From contig NZ_BAHC01000053.1 in assembly GCF_000298195.1 (NCBI RefSeq), positions 17,610-81,609 on the forward strand: DNA of 64,000 nucleotides. Direction: 5' to 3'. The notes under the pieces were generated by a model. That model ran no database searches. It saw only the letters and a list, made by a program, of their open reading frames with translations, and was not told the origin of the DNA. The position numbers and the translations under genes are program-made. Shown here piece after piece: positions 12,168-22,146 of the stretch (position 1 is its first letter; the number at the start of each line of letters is the position of its first letter). The DNA comes from Gordonia rhizosphera NBRC 16068. GTDB taxonomy: Bacteria > Actinomycetota > Actinomycetes > Mycobacteriales > Mycobacteriaceae.

Positions 12168-13548
12168 ATGGATTTGGTTTGCGAATACTCAACCCTGAAG
12201 GAGCAGGCGTTGCGTGTGGTCAGGATACTGCTGAAGGCCCTGCGAATCGCTCGCGGTCGGGTGATCGGGGCCGAGTTCACCGCCGATGATCACGGCCCGC
12301 TGGTGCTGGTCCGGGTCGAGGCACACGCGCGGGCACGGTCGCGATGCCCGCACTGCAATCGCGTGTGCGGTGGTTACGACCGCGCCGACCGGGCGCGCCG
12401 CTGGCGGCACCTCGACATCGGTGGCACACGCTGTTTCAGCGAGGCGCGGGTGTCGCGGCTACGCTGCGCCCGCCATGGCGTGGTCACCGAGAAAGTGCCG
12501 TGGGCGCGGCCGGGAACCAACCTGACCCGAGCGTTCGACGACCTGATCGCCTGGCTGTGCGCGCATAGCCCGGCCTCGGCGGTGTGCCAGTCCCCGAGAG
12601 TCTCGTGGCGCACCGTCCGGCGCGTCGTCGAGCGCGTGGTCGCCGAGGCCACCGGCTCGCAAGACCGACCGGCTCAAAGGGTTGCGGCGCATCGGCATCG
12701 ACGAGATCGCCTACCGCAAAGGCCACCGCTACCGGACCGTGGTCGTCGATCACGACACCGGCCGGCTGGCCTGGGCCGGTGAGGGCGGCAACAAGGAAAG
12801 CCTGCAGCGGTTCTTCGACGAACTCGGCGACACCCGCACCCAACAGCTCACCCATATCAGCGCCGACGGCGCCACCTGGATCGAAGCAGTGCTCACCGAA
12901 CGAGCCCCGCACACCTACCGGTGCATGGACGGCTGCCACGTCATCCAATGGGCCAACCGAGCCCTGGACCGATGCCGATCACGGCTGCGGGGCACCGTGG
13001 CCGGACTCTCCGACACCGACCGCAAACACCTGCGATGGGCACTGCTCAAAAACCCCGAAGACCTCACCGACAACCAGCGACTCGTCCGCGAAACCCTTGT
13101 CGCCGACGTCAACAACGACCTCGCTGTGGCCTACCAACTCAAGGAAGGTCTACGCCACCTCTACTGGCGAACCTACCGTGACCCCGAACGGGCACTCAAC
13201 ACCTGGATCCGCCGCGCACACAGCAGCGGAATACCGGAAACGATCAGCCTCGCCACCAGCGTCGAGAACCACAAAATCCAGATCATCAACGCCATCAACT
13301 GCGACATGTCAAATGCCCTCGCCGAGGCCACCAACACCCACCTGAGGGCCCTCACCAAACGGTCCTACGGCTTCCACAGCGCCGACGCACTCATCGCCAT
13401 GGCCCCCCTCACCCGAGGAGGAGTCCGCCCCGCCCTGCCACACCAGCAAACGAGGCCCATCAAAGGGTCAGGAGGACGCACAGGTGTTCGAACACAATGG
13501 CAGAAGAGAAGCGATTACGTTGCACTGCAACGGTTTTGCCAACGCTAA
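12168..13548 (+). pseudogene. ISL3-family transposase, frameshifted
   Basis: The 5' frame (to ~12660) has the ISL3 N-terminal zinc-binding segment RCPHCNRVCGGYD and the helix-turn-helix region. The 3' frame (from ~12665) has the catalytic core with IGIDEIAYRKG, ISADGATW and the C-terminal RSYGFHSADALIAMA. The frames join at 12650-12675, where one extra base lies near CTCGCAAGACC. ISL3 elements are not known for programmed frameshifting, so the element is probably inactive. The last ~36 residues look like read-through beyond the normal end. No terminal inverted repeats or target duplication could be identified by eye. It starts within 70 bp of the 13E12 pseudogene. Confidence 0.8.
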
Positions 13549-13599
13549 CGGCTCAGGCGATCATCATATCGCGGGGGGTATGACGTTCCCGGGCGTCAA

Positions 13600-16500
13600 T
13601 CACGGGAAGTGCACCGCACCCCCCGGACCGAGTTGCCGGACGTCCTCGCGGCATTCGACGGTGATCGGTTCGACCCTGCGGGGTTCGGAGGTGATCCGGA
13701 CGCCGCTGCCGCTGATGTGCAGCTGCAGTCGGTGCCCGCGATAGAAGATCCGGAACGAGAGAGTGCCCAGCGCCGTCGGCCAGGCCGGGTTGAGGATCAG
13801 GCGGTCCGCGCGCATCTCCAGGCCGGTGAAGCAGCGCTGCAACAGGTCGATGCTGCCGGCCATGGCGGCCAGATGGATGCCCTCCGACGTCGTGCCGCCC
13901 TGAATGTCGGCGACATCCGAGAGCAGAACCCGCTCGAAGAAGTCGACCGCTCGGGCGCGATGCGACCGGGCGAGCACCCACGCATGCACCACCGAACTCA
14001 ACGTCGAGCCGTGCGACGTACGGGCCATGTAGTAGTCGATGGTCCGCGGGATCGCCTCCGCCGGGAGCTCATAGCCGAGTTGGTCGAGTAGTTCGCGCAA
14101 CTCGTCGGCCGACATCAGATAGAACAGCATGAGCACGTCGGCCTGCTTGGACGCGCGATAGCAGCTCACATCGTCGTTCTCGGCCTCCAGGATGCGGTCG
14201 AGACGCTGGATGTTGCCGTACTTCGCGCGATAGCCCTCCCAGTCGAGTTCCTTGAGCTTGTCGTAGCCCTCGAACTGGCTGATCGTGCCGTCGTGGAACG
14301 GGACGAACATCCGGCACGACAGTTCCCGCCAGTGCTCGAGTTCCGGTTCACGTAAACCGATCTCGTCGAGGAGGTTGACACGGTCGCGCTGCGGGATCGT
14401 GGCCAGCGCATCGAGGGCGCGGCCGATCACCCAGACCACCATGACGTTGGTGAACGCGTTGTTGTCGATTCCGTCGTACGGTGCGCCGGGGTAGCCGGCG
14501 TGGAACTCGTCGGGCCCGATCACCCCGCGTATCACGTAGCGGTCGTGCACCGGGTCGTAGGACGCGAGACTGGCCCAGAACCTGGCGATCTCGACGAGGA
14601 GTTCGGCACCGCACTCGACGAGGAAGGCGAGGTCGCTGGTGACCTGGAAGTACTGCCACACGTTGTACGCGACGGCGAGGCCGATGTGATGCTGGCGCGC
14701 ACTCGGATCGGGATTCCAGTGTCCCGACCGCGGATTGAGGTGCAGTTTCTGGCTCTCCTCGCGGCCGTCGCTGCCCGACTGCCATGGGAACATCGCGCCC
14801 CGGTACCCGGCCTCGCGGGCGAGCTCACGCGCCTCGTCGAGCCGGCGATAGCGATAGCGCAGCAACGCCTTCGTGAGCGCGGGCAATCGCGGATTGAGCA
14901 CCGGCAGCACGAACAACTCGTCCCAGAAGATGTGTCCGCGATACGCCTCACCGTGCAGTCCGCGGGCGGGGACACCGACATCGAACTCGGCGGTGTGGTC
15001 GGAGACCACCACCAGCAGATGCAGCAGGTGGACCCGCGTGACGCGCTGCGCCTCGGCGTGACCGTCGAGATCGATGCAGAACAGATCCCACAGCGCCACG
15101 AAGGCGCGCGCATGGCCGGTAAGGAGTTCGCGGAAGCGCCCGAGACGCGCCAGCGACCGCGACGCCGCCTCGCCGGGTTCGGAGATACCGGGGTCACGGC
15201 CGGTGTAGAGGGTGACCACCTTTTCCGCGGTCACACTGTCGCCGGAGGTCATGTCGACCGAGATCCGGTGCCCGATCCGGCGCGGTTCGTCGACGAGTTC
15301 ATAGCGGCCCGCCACCTCCTCGTCGCCGTGCCACAGCGTGGTGCGCGAAGCCACCGCGACACCGATGCGGGACTGATTCGTCGTCACCCGCAACAGCACC
15401 GAATCGGTTGTCAGTGCCGAGGTTTCGTGTCCGGTGAGGTGATCGTTCGCCAATTCCCGGTAGCGTTCGACGAGGCTGTTGCGGACGTCCCCGTCGACGA
15501 GTGAGCGGAACTCGAGGGTGCCCGACCAGTCCTCGGCGGTGATCGTCGTCTCCAGCGCACAGACATGCGGCTGGTCCATCGACACGAACCGGCGCTGCCG
15601 GAGCGTCGAGGCGCGGCCCGCACCGTCGCGGAAGCGGATGTCGCGGGTGAGCACCGCCCGCCGCAAATCGAGGGTCTGCCGGAACGACAACACCTCCACC
15701 GAATCGATGTCGAACCACGGGCCGTCGTCGATCCGGAACGTGAGCGGCAGCCAGTTGGGCAGATTGACCATACTCTCGTTGTCGATCTCGGAATCACCGA
15801 TATGGTCGAGGAGCCGGTTGAACACCCCGGCCACGTAGGTGCCCGGGTAATGCACCTGTCCCGCATCCGATTCCGGTGCGCAGCCGCGGGTGGCGAGGTA
15901 GCCGTTGCCGACGGTGCACAACGCCTCGCGGAGCTTCTCCTCGTGCGGATCGTAGGCGTCGTAGGTCAGCGACCACGCGCTGCTGGGTTCGCGCGATTCC
16001 TCGAGCAACCCGGCGATGCGACGCAACAACCTCGGTAGCGCGTCGGGCGAGTTGACCGCGAACTGCGCGGCCGATCGGCGATCCTTGTTCTCCGCGGCGC
16101 GCACCACAATGCCCAGGCCGCTGGTCGCCACCTGGTCGAAGGCGTCCTCGTCGGTGAGGTCGTCACCGAAATAGATCGGGACCGCGTCGCCGGGCACTCC
16201 CATCCGGTCCAGAATCCAGCTCAGGGCCTTGCCCTTGTCCCAGTCGACGTCGGGCCGCAGCTCGATCACCATACGGCCGTGCATGATCCGCAGGCCCTGC
16301 TGATTGCCGACCCGATGGGCTGCGGAGGTGATCGCGTCCACTCGGCCCGGATCGGCGTTGCGGTAGTGGACGGCGACGCTGAACTGCTTGTGCTCCAGCA
16401 GGACTCCCGGGATAGTGCCGAGCAGCCTCTGCAGTTCGGTTGCCGCGGCGTCGACCTGGGCGGTGGACCCTTGGGCCACCTCGTTGACGTAGTGTTCGCC

Positions 16501-17592
16501 CGCCGGTCCGACGAGCTCGACCCCGTGGCTGCCGGCGTACCAGATCCCGGGTAGGCCGACCCGCTCGCGAACATCGGGCACGTCCCGGCCGCTGATGACC
16601 GCGACGGGGCAGAGGGTGGCCAAGTGGGTGAGGGCGTCGCCCGCACCGTCGACGAGGGTTGCGGTCGCCGGATCGCGCACGATGTTCGACAGCGTGCCGT
16701 CGAAGTCGAAGAACATCGCCGGCACGCGGGTCGCAGCGATGGCGTGCATGTGGTCGAGATAGGTTCGGGCGTCGGGAATCGTGGAGATCCGCGCACCACC
16801 GAGGCGCACCCGGATCTCGACGAGGTCCTCGACCACCGCGTCCGCGCCGCGGGCGGCCAACGCCGCAGCATGCCCTGTGCGGTCGACCCCGATCACCTGC
16901 GCGAATCCGCCGCTGCGGCCGGCCGCGACACCGACCTCGGAGTTCTCGATCATGACGCATCGACGCGGTGTCACCCCGAGCCGGGTCGCAGCCTGAAGAA
17001 GGAGTGCCGGATCCGGCTTGCCCGGCAGACCGAGTTCCTCGGCCACCACACCGTCGACCCTGACAGCGAACAGATGCCCGATGCCGGTCGCGTCGAGGAA
17101 CTCCGCACAGTGCCGGCTCGACGACACGACCCCGCAGGCGATGCCGAACGCCTGCAACCGGCGGACGAGGGCAACGGTGGACTCGAACAGCGTCACACCG
17201 TCGCGGGCGAGTCGCTCGCGGACCCGTTGCGCCTTGCGGTTACTCACGCCCCACACGGAATCGGATTCCGGCGGGTCGATGCGGTGGCCACGCTCGACGG
17301 TGATGCCGCGGGCGCCGAGGAACTCGGTCACCCCGACATCTACGGGCTTGCCGTGGACGTATGAGCGGTAGTCGTCGTCGGTGAACGGGCTCAGATCGGC
17401 GCCGACACGGTCGGTGTGCCTGCGCAGGAAGTCGTCGAACACGTCCTTCCAGGCGGCCGCGTGCACCGCGGCGGTGTCGGCGACGACGCCGTCGAGGTCG
17501 AAGATCACGGCATCGTGCAGACGGGCGTCGATCGTCACCCTGGCGCGGGTGGTGGTTGGTGCGATGGTCGCCGCTTCTTCAGACATCGTCAT
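13600..17592 (-). CDS. otsB1: Three-domain trehalose enzyme: HAD phosphatase/mutase + trehalose-6-phosphatase + GH65
   Basis: The 1330-residue protein matches the size and layout of M. tuberculosis Rv2006 (OtsB1, ~1327 residues). Domain 1 (~25-250) is a beta-phosphoglucomutase-like HAD with FDLDGVVADT (Asp32, Asp34). Domain 2 (~285-540) is a trehalose-6-phosphate phosphatase with FDFDGTLS, SGRDVPDVR and FGDDLTDEDAFD. Domain 3 (~560-1320) is a GH65 (trehalose/maltose phosphorylase family) module with VIGPDEFH carrying the general acid Glu. HAD and phosphatase motifs look intact. The architecture suggests dephosphorylation of trehalose-6-P and phosphorolysis plus isomerisation of glucose-1-P in one polypeptide. 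Activity is inferred. It is divergent from treX. Confidence 0.85.
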   Translation of the reverse strand: MTMSEEAATIAPTTTRARVTIDARLHDAVIFDLDGVVADTAAVHAAAWKDVFDDFLRRHTDRVGADLSPFTDDDYRSYVHGKPVDVGVTEFLGARGITVERGHRIDPPESDSVWGVSNRKAQRVRERLARDGVTLFESTVALVRRLQAFGIACGVVSSSRHCAEFLDATGIGHLFAVRVDGVVAEELGLPGKPDPALLLQAATRLGVTPRRCVMIENSEVGVAAGRSGGFAQVIGVDRTGHAAALAARGADAVVEDLVEIRVRLGGARISTIPDARTYLDHMHAIAATRVPAMFFDFDGTLSNIVRDPATATLVDGAGDALTHLATLCPVAVISGRDVPDVRERVGLPGIWYAGSHGVELVGPAGEHYVNEVAQGSTAQVDAAATELQRLLGTIPGVLLEHKQFSVAVHYRNADPGRVDAITSAAHRVGNQQGLRIMHGRMVIELRPDVDWDKGKALSWILDRMGVPGDAVPIYFGDDLTDEDAFDQVATSGLGIVVRAAENKDRRSAAQFAVNSPDALPRLLRRIAGLLEESREPSSAWSLTYDAYDPHEEKLREALCTVGNGYLATRGCAPESDAGQVHYPGTYVAGVFNRLLDHIGDSEIDNESMVNLPNWLPLTFRIDDGPWFDIDSVEVLSFRQTLDLRRAVLTRDIRFRDGAGRASTLRQRRFVSMDQPHVCALETTITAEDWSGTLEFRSLVDGDVRNSLVERYRELANDHLTGHETSALTTDSVLLRVTTNQSRIGVAVASRTTLWHGDEEVAGRYELVDEPRRIGHRISVDMTSGDSVTAEKVVTLYTGRDPGISEPGEAASRSLARLGRFRELLTGHARAFVALWDLFCIDLDGHAEAQRVTRVHLLHLLVVVSDHTAEFDVGVPARGLHGEAYRGHIFWDELFVLPVLNPRLPALTKALLRYRYRRLDEARELAREAGYRGAMFPWQSGSDGREESQKLHLNPRSGHWNPDPSARQHHIGLAVAYNVWQYFQVTSDLAFLVECGAELLVEIARFWASLASYDPVHDRYVIRGVIGPDEFHAGYPGAPYDGIDNNAFTNVMVVWVIGRALDALATIPQRDRVNLLDEIGLREPELEHWRELSCRMFVPFHDGTISQFEGYDKLKELDWEGYRAKYGNIQRLDRILEAENDDVSCYRASKQADVLMLFYLMSADELRELLDQLGYELPAEAIPRTIDYYMARTSHGSTLSSVVHAWVLARSHRARAVDFFERVLLSDVADIQGGTTSEGIHLAAMAGSIDLLQRCFTGLEMRADRLILNPAWPTALGTLSFRIFYRGHRLQLHISGSGVRITSEPRRVEPITVECREDVRQLGPGGAVHFP

Positions 17593-17769
17593 AAGACCAG
17601 CATCTCCCGTACGGCAGCGATTACACCAGGGTCGAGGTCGTGTGTCCGAGAGGACTTTGGTCCGTTATCCGCAATGCGGGGTGGCCCTGTGTATCGGCCG
17701 TGCAACGAGTCGCGGAACTTTCCCGGGTTGAGATGGCACGTTCAACCGGTGTCGGTCATGGTCTAGTAC

Positions 17770-19911
17770 ATGGAACCCGTCCCGAGTCATCGATTCTCCG
17801 ATGCGACCGACGTGGTGCCCGCGTGGGGGGCCTCGGACCCCGAATCCGTGGGCAGCAGCTCTCCGCTGGGTGCGACCCTGCGCGACGGCGGCGTCAACTT
17901 CAGCGTGTTCTCCAAGGACGCCACACAGATCGACATCCTGCTGTTCGACGACGAGCAGGCCTCCGAGCCGTCGACGGTGATCTCATTGGACCCGTACCGG
18001 CACCGCACCTACCATTACTGGCACGCGTTCGTGCGCGGGATCGGACCGGGGCAGGTCTACGCCTACCGGGCGCACGGCCCGGTGGTGGCCGAACGCGGGC
18101 TGCTGTTCGACCGCGACAAGGTCCTGCTCGACCCCTATGCCAAGGCCATCGTCGTGCCCACGGCCTACGATCGCCGCGCGGCCGCGCTGCCCGGCGACAA
18201 CGTCGCGACGGCGATGAGAAGCGTCGTGGTTGACCCGGGTACCTACGACTGGGAAGGGGACCGGCCGCTGCGGCGACCGGCCGCGGAAACCGTCATCTAC
18301 GAGATGCATGTGCGTGGCTTCACCCGGCACCCGAACTCCGGTGTCGCCGCACACAAGCGTGGCACCTACGCGGGGCTGATCGACAAGATCCCCTACCTGC
18401 GCGACCTGGGCATCAACGCGGTCGAGTTGCTGCCGGTGTTCCAGTTCGACCCTCAGGGCGCCCCCGACGATCTGGTGAACTACTGGGGATACCAGCCGGT
18501 GTCGTTCTTCGCGCCCCATCACACCTACGCGTCGACGTCGGGGGCGCTCGCGGTGCTCGACGAGTTCCGCGACATGGTCAAGGCCCTGCACCGCGCCGGC
18601 ATCGAGGTCATCCTCGACGTCGTCTACAACCACACCGCCGAGGGACGACCGGATGAACCGACGTTCGCCTATCGTGGCCTGGCCAACGACCATTACTACA
18701 TCCTCGAGCAGGACAGGTCCCGCTATGCCGACTACTCGGGATGTGGGAACACACTGAACGCCAACCAGTCAATCGTGCGCCGGCTGATCTTGGACAGTCT
18801 GCGCTACTGGGTCTCCGAGATGCACGTCGACGGGTTCCGCTTCGATCTCGCCTCGATCCTGGCGCGCGACGAAAGGGGCCGTCCCCGCTCGAGGCCGCCC
18901 GTGCTGTGGGACATCGAAAGCGATCCCATCCTGGCGGGGACGAAGCTGATCGCCGAGGCCTGGGACGCGGCGGGGCTGTATCAGGTGGGATCGTTCGTCG
19001 GCGACGCCTGGCTGGAGTGGAACGGGCGATTCCGAGACGACGTGCGCCGCTTCGTCCGGGGCGATCACGGAACCGTTCAGGGGCTGGCGGCACGTCTGGT
19101 CGGTAGCCCGGACATCTATGGTCAGGACCACCGGGAGGCCGAGCAGAGCGTCAATTTCGTGACCTCGCACGACGGTTTCACGCTCAACGACCTCGTCTCC
19201 TACAACGGGAAACACAACCAGGCCAACGGTGAGGGAAACCGCGACGGCGACAACGACAATCACAGCTGGAACTGCGGGATCGAAGGGCCCTCCACCGATC
19301 CGGAGGTCGAGGCGTTGCGCACCCGCCAGATCAAGAACCTGCTGGTGCTGAACCTGCTCGCCGCCGGCATGCCGATGCTGGTCATGGGTGACGAGGTGCG
19401 CCGAACGCAGCACGGCAACAACAATGCTTACTGCCAGGACAACGAAATCAGCTGGTTCGACTGGGACCTCGTCGAACGCCACGCCGACGTTCGCCGGTTC
19501 GCGGCACGGCTGATCGCCTACCACACGTGCCCGGTGGGTGACGGGCTTCCGCTCGTGCTGAACGAACTGCTCGAGCGCGCCGAGATCGAGTGGCATGGCG
19601 TGCGGCTGCATCGCCCGGACTGGTCGGAGGATTCGCATTCGCTGGCGATCTCGCTGCACAGCCTCAGGGCCGCGGTCTGCCTGCACGGCATGGTGAACGC
19701 GTACTGGGAGCCCCTGACATTCGAGGTCCCGTCGACACTGTCACCCACGGGCGAGTCAACGCCCTGGCGACGCTGGATCGACACCTCGCTCCCGTCGCCG
19801 CAGGACATCGCGCCATGGCATGCGGCGGCGCCGATGACCGACTGGGAGTACACGGTGCAGCCCCGTTCGGTGGTCGTGCTGATCCGGACCGGGTGCCCGG
19901 TGGCGCACTGA
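17770..19911 (+). CDS. treX: Glycogen debranching enzyme (GH13, GlgX/TreX type)
   Basis: A 713-residue protein, close to mycobacterial TreX. An N-terminal CBM48-like domain (~30-125) precedes the GH13 barrel, with DVVYNHTAEG (region I), GFRFDLA (nucleophile Asp), IAEAWDAAG (acid Glu) and FVTSHDGFTLND (region IV). It hydrolyses alpha-1,6 branches of glycogen and, with TreY/TreZ, supplies maltooligosaccharides for trehalose formation. The divergent otsB1-like gene supports a trehalose/glycogen context. The ATG at 17770 gives the expected N terminus. It ends 46 bp from a convergent gene. Confidence 0.9.
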   Translation: MEPVPSHRFSDATDVVPAWGASDPESVGSSSPLGATLRDGGVNFSVFSKDATQIDILLFDDEQASEPSTVISLDPYRHRTYHYWHAFVRGIGPGQVYAYRAHGPVVAERGLLFDRDKVLLDPYAKAIVVPTAYDRRAAALPGDNVATAMRSVVVDPGTYDWEGDRPLRRPAAETVIYEMHVRGFTRHPNSGVAAHKRGTYAGLIDKIPYLRDLGINAVELLPVFQFDPQGAPDDLVNYWGYQPVSFFAPHHTYASTSGALAVLDEFRDMVKALHRAGIEVILDVVYNHTAEGRPDEPTFAYRGLANDHYYILEQDRSRYADYSGCGNTLNANQSIVRRLILDSLRYWVSEMHVDGFRFDLASILARDERGRPRSRPPVLWDIESDPILAGTKLIAEAWDAAGLYQVGSFVGDAWLEWNGRFRDDVRRFVRGDHGTVQGLAARLVGSPDIYGQDHREAEQSVNFVTSHDGFTLNDLVSYNGKHNQANGEGNRDGDNDNHSWNCGIEGPSTDPEVEALRTRQIKNLLVLNLLAAGMPMLVMGDEVRRTQHGNNNAYCQDNEISWFDWDLVERHADVRRFAARLIAYHTCPVGDGLPLVLNELLERAEIEWHGVRLHRPDWSEDSHSLAISLHSLRAAVCLHGMVNAYWEPLTFEVPSTLSPTGESTPWRRWIDTSLPSPQDIAPWHAAAPMTDWEYTVQPRSVVVLIRTGCPVAH

Positions 19912-19957
19912 TGATTACGGGAGGCGTCTGACGCGCCGTTGGGACGTCCTGGTGGTG

Positions 19958-20476
19958 TCAGAGTTCGACGGCGCGCGCGTTCAGGTCTGCAACGGCGACG
20001 TCATAGGGGTTCTCGAAGTCGCCCGCCAGTCGCTGGACGATCTCGGTCCCCGTCGACAGCGACGCCGCGTCGACCTCACCGCGCGGCCAGGGGAGCACGG
20101 GAGTGTCGAACAGGTCCTCGAGGCGTCGGCCGTCGACGGTGATCGGGCCGGTCTCGGCGATGCCCACGACGTCGGCGTCGCCCCAGCGGGTGACCGGAAG
20201 TCCGCGGATGACCAGCCGGTCGGCCCCGGCCCGCAGCGCCAGGACACCGCGCTCGCCCTTCAGCCACACCACGTCGCACCCGGGTGCGACCTGGTAGCGG
20301 TCGATGGTGTGGATACCGCGTGGGGACACGTCGAGGCCGGTGCGGGCGCTGTCGGCGACCAGGATCCAGCGCCCGCGCGGTGTGGCGTCGATCGTGACGT
20401 CGAGCCGGAGCACCTGCTTGGGCGGGCGCTTGGGCTCGGTCGAGACGAGCGTTGCGGAGGCGGTGAAATCGGTCAT
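19958..20476 (-). CDS. Small protein coupled to the transglutaminase-domain protein; function unknown
   Basis: A 172-residue soluble protein rich in beta-prone segments (WILVADSA, HTIDRYQVAPGCDVVWLKGE, RLVIRGLPVTRWGD), with no signal peptide, membrane segment or motif I recognise. Its ATG overlaps the stop of the large upstream gene by 4 bp (ATGA), so the two are translated together, in the order effector-like protein then this one. That order is typical of effector/immunity or cargo/adaptor pairs. It is inference here, and a simple accessory role is equally possible. Confidence 0.6.
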   Translation of the reverse strand: MTDFTASATLVSTEPKRPPKQVLRLDVTIDATPRGRWILVADSARTGLDVSPRGIHTIDRYQVAPGCDVVWLKGERGVLALRAGADRLVIRGLPVTRWGDADVVGIAETGPITVDGRRLEDLFDTPVLPWPRGEVDAASLSTGTEIVQRLAGDFENPYDVAVADLNARAVEL

Positions 20477-22122
20477 GGCGTGCGGAGGCCCTCAACCTTG
20501 GTCGGGTCGAGACGCGAGGCCGCACCGGCGAAGTAGCCGCCCTTGCGCTCGGTTCCGTTGATCGTGTACGCGGGATCGTTGAGGATGTTCGCGACCGTCA
20601 CGGTGTCGGCGAATTCGCCGCCGTCCTCGCGGTATTGCGATGGGATCCGGCTCTTGTACTTGAGGTAGAGGCCCTCGAGATAGGCCGTGTCGCGATCGCG
20701 GTATTGCTGATTCGGCGAGGACACCTCGGGTGCGTCCGACGCGTAGGTGTCGAGCAGCCTGGCGTAGTCGCCGCCGTCGCGTGACCCGTTGTACGCGTCG
20801 GCCATCTCCTGGAGCATGTCCCGCTCGGTCATCGGGCCGGCCCCGAGGCCGGCCCAGATCTGTTGCCCGCCGGAAGTGCCCATGAACACGGCGTTCTCGC
20901 CTTGCCAGGCACCGCCCGGATGTTTCAGCAGATACTTGGGGTGGTTGTAGAAGTACACCCAGTCCCCGTCCTTCACCGGGCGATTCCCGATCGTGCCGAA
21001 CTCGCCGGCGCCCGCGCCGTGCGCGGAGGTGAACATCCCGTCGACGGGAGTGCCTTCGGTGCCCGTGTGAATCCGCAGTCGCCGGGCCTCGGGCACCGGA
21101 GTCGATGTCGACCCGAACAGCGTGTCGAACCTGTCGTCGCCGATCGCGGCGCGCAGCGTGTCGATCTCGATCGCCACGATGCAGCTCAGACACTCGGCGA
21201 TGGTGAGTCCCTTCAGCCACGACCGGATACCTTCCGACGCGCTCTTGCCCGGCTTGAGCTTCCAGTCCATCCAGGCGGTGCGATCGAAGAGGGACGGGTC
21301 GGCGAGCCCGCTGCGCCAGTCGTCGTCCCACCGGTAGTTGGCGGGGTCTTTCATGTGCTCGGCGTGGTAGTTGTAGTCGTACCAGACCCCCTTGTCGGGC
21401 CCGAATTGCGTGTTCGCCTTCGTCATCCCGGCGATGACGTGCTTACCCATCTCCTCGGTGGTGGCCGCGATCTCGGGCTGCCCGGTCTTGCCGCCACCGC
21501 CGGCCAGTTCATCGAGCTTGCCCATCGTTTGGCGACCGACGGTACCGTCCTTCGATTCCAGTCCGTGTTTGGACTGGAAGGCGACCGCTGTCGCCCGGGT
21601 CTCGGCACCGAAGACCCCGTCCATGGAACCATCGGACTTCGTCGACTTCGGCATCGCGAAACCGTCGGCGACAAAGCCCCGCTGCACCTTGGCGACTGCG
21701 GGGTCGGTGCGTCCCTTCCGGAGGAGCGGGGAGTTGTCGTAGGCCGCCTCCAGCACCGGATCCCCGGCGTATCGCGGCGAGGTGAGGTTGCGCGTCTTCT
21801 CGGCCGGGGTCAGCGGCGCCCGCTGAATGTGGATGTCGCCCGGGCGCCAGCCGTCGGTATCCCGCCGCTCGACGAGGTCGGACACCGCGTGGTTGCCCGC
21901 GGTCTGCTGCAGCTCGGTCACCCGGGCGAGCGACAGCGGGCGGGTATCGGTGGCCGTCGGGGAATGAGCGGCGGATGTGCGGTCGGCAGGGGCGGACCGT
22001 CGGGGCCATCCGAGGTCGGTCTCTCGCGCACGCCAGCCGGGCATGGACCAAGTGTGCAGCAGCTTCACCGTGCCCGGAAGCACGTCTGCACCATCGGGCA
22101 ACGCGCCGACACGACGGGGCAC
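20473..22122 (-). CDS. Multidomain protein: LQxTxGN motif, peptidoglycan-binding domain, Tgl-like transglutaminase
   Basis: 549 residues from GTG at 22122 (ATG at 22044 would remove 26). Residues ~1-110 are low-complexity with LQQTAGNHAV at 71-80 and an IHIQRAP segment, a signature I associate with N-terminal regions of actinobacterial DUF4157- or contractile-injection-cargo-type proteins. Residues ~130-207 form a PG_binding_1 domain (VAKVQRGF, DGVFGAETRATAVAFQ). Residues ~220-460 resemble Bacillus spore Tgl: AECLSCIVAIE has the Glu310-Cys311 pair, RFDTLFG follows, then DGDWVYFYNHP and WQGENAVFMG with Glu409, matching Tgl's Glu115-Cys116 and Glu187. It should crosslink or modify glutamines. 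There is no signal peptide. It is coupled to the 172-residue partner. Confidence 0.6.
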   Translation of the reverse strand: MPRRVGALPDGADVLPGTVKLLHTWSMPGWRARETDLGWPRRSAPADRTSAAHSPTATDTRPLSLARVTELQQTAGNHAVSDLVERRDTDGWRPGDIHIQRAPLTPAEKTRNLTSPRYAGDPVLEAAYDNSPLLRKGRTDPAVAKVQRGFVADGFAMPKSTKSDGSMDGVFGAETRATAVAFQSKHGLESKDGTVGRQTMGKLDELAGGGGKTGQPEIAATTEEMGKHVIAGMTKANTQFGPDKGVWYDYNYHAEHMKDPANYRWDDDWRSGLADPSLFDRTAWMDWKLKPGKSASEGIRSWLKGLTIAECLSCIVAIEIDTLRAAIGDDRFDTLFGSTSTPVPEARRLRIHTGTEGTPVDGMFTSAHGAGAGEFGTIGNRPVKDGDWVYFYNHPKYLLKHPGGAWQGENAVFMGTSGGQQIWAGLGAGPMTERDMLQEMADAYNGSRDGGDYARLLDTYASDAPEVSSPNQQYRDRDTAYLEGLYLKYKSRIPSQYREDGGEFADTVTVANILNDPAYTINGTERKGGYFAGAASRLDPTKVEGLRTP

Positions 22123-22146
22123 GCACGCGTGGCTGCGCGTGGGGGA

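Noticed and set aside
12168..13548. Programmed frameshift in the transposase
   Set aside because: No slippery run at the shift point near 12660, and ISL3 transposases are normally a single frame.
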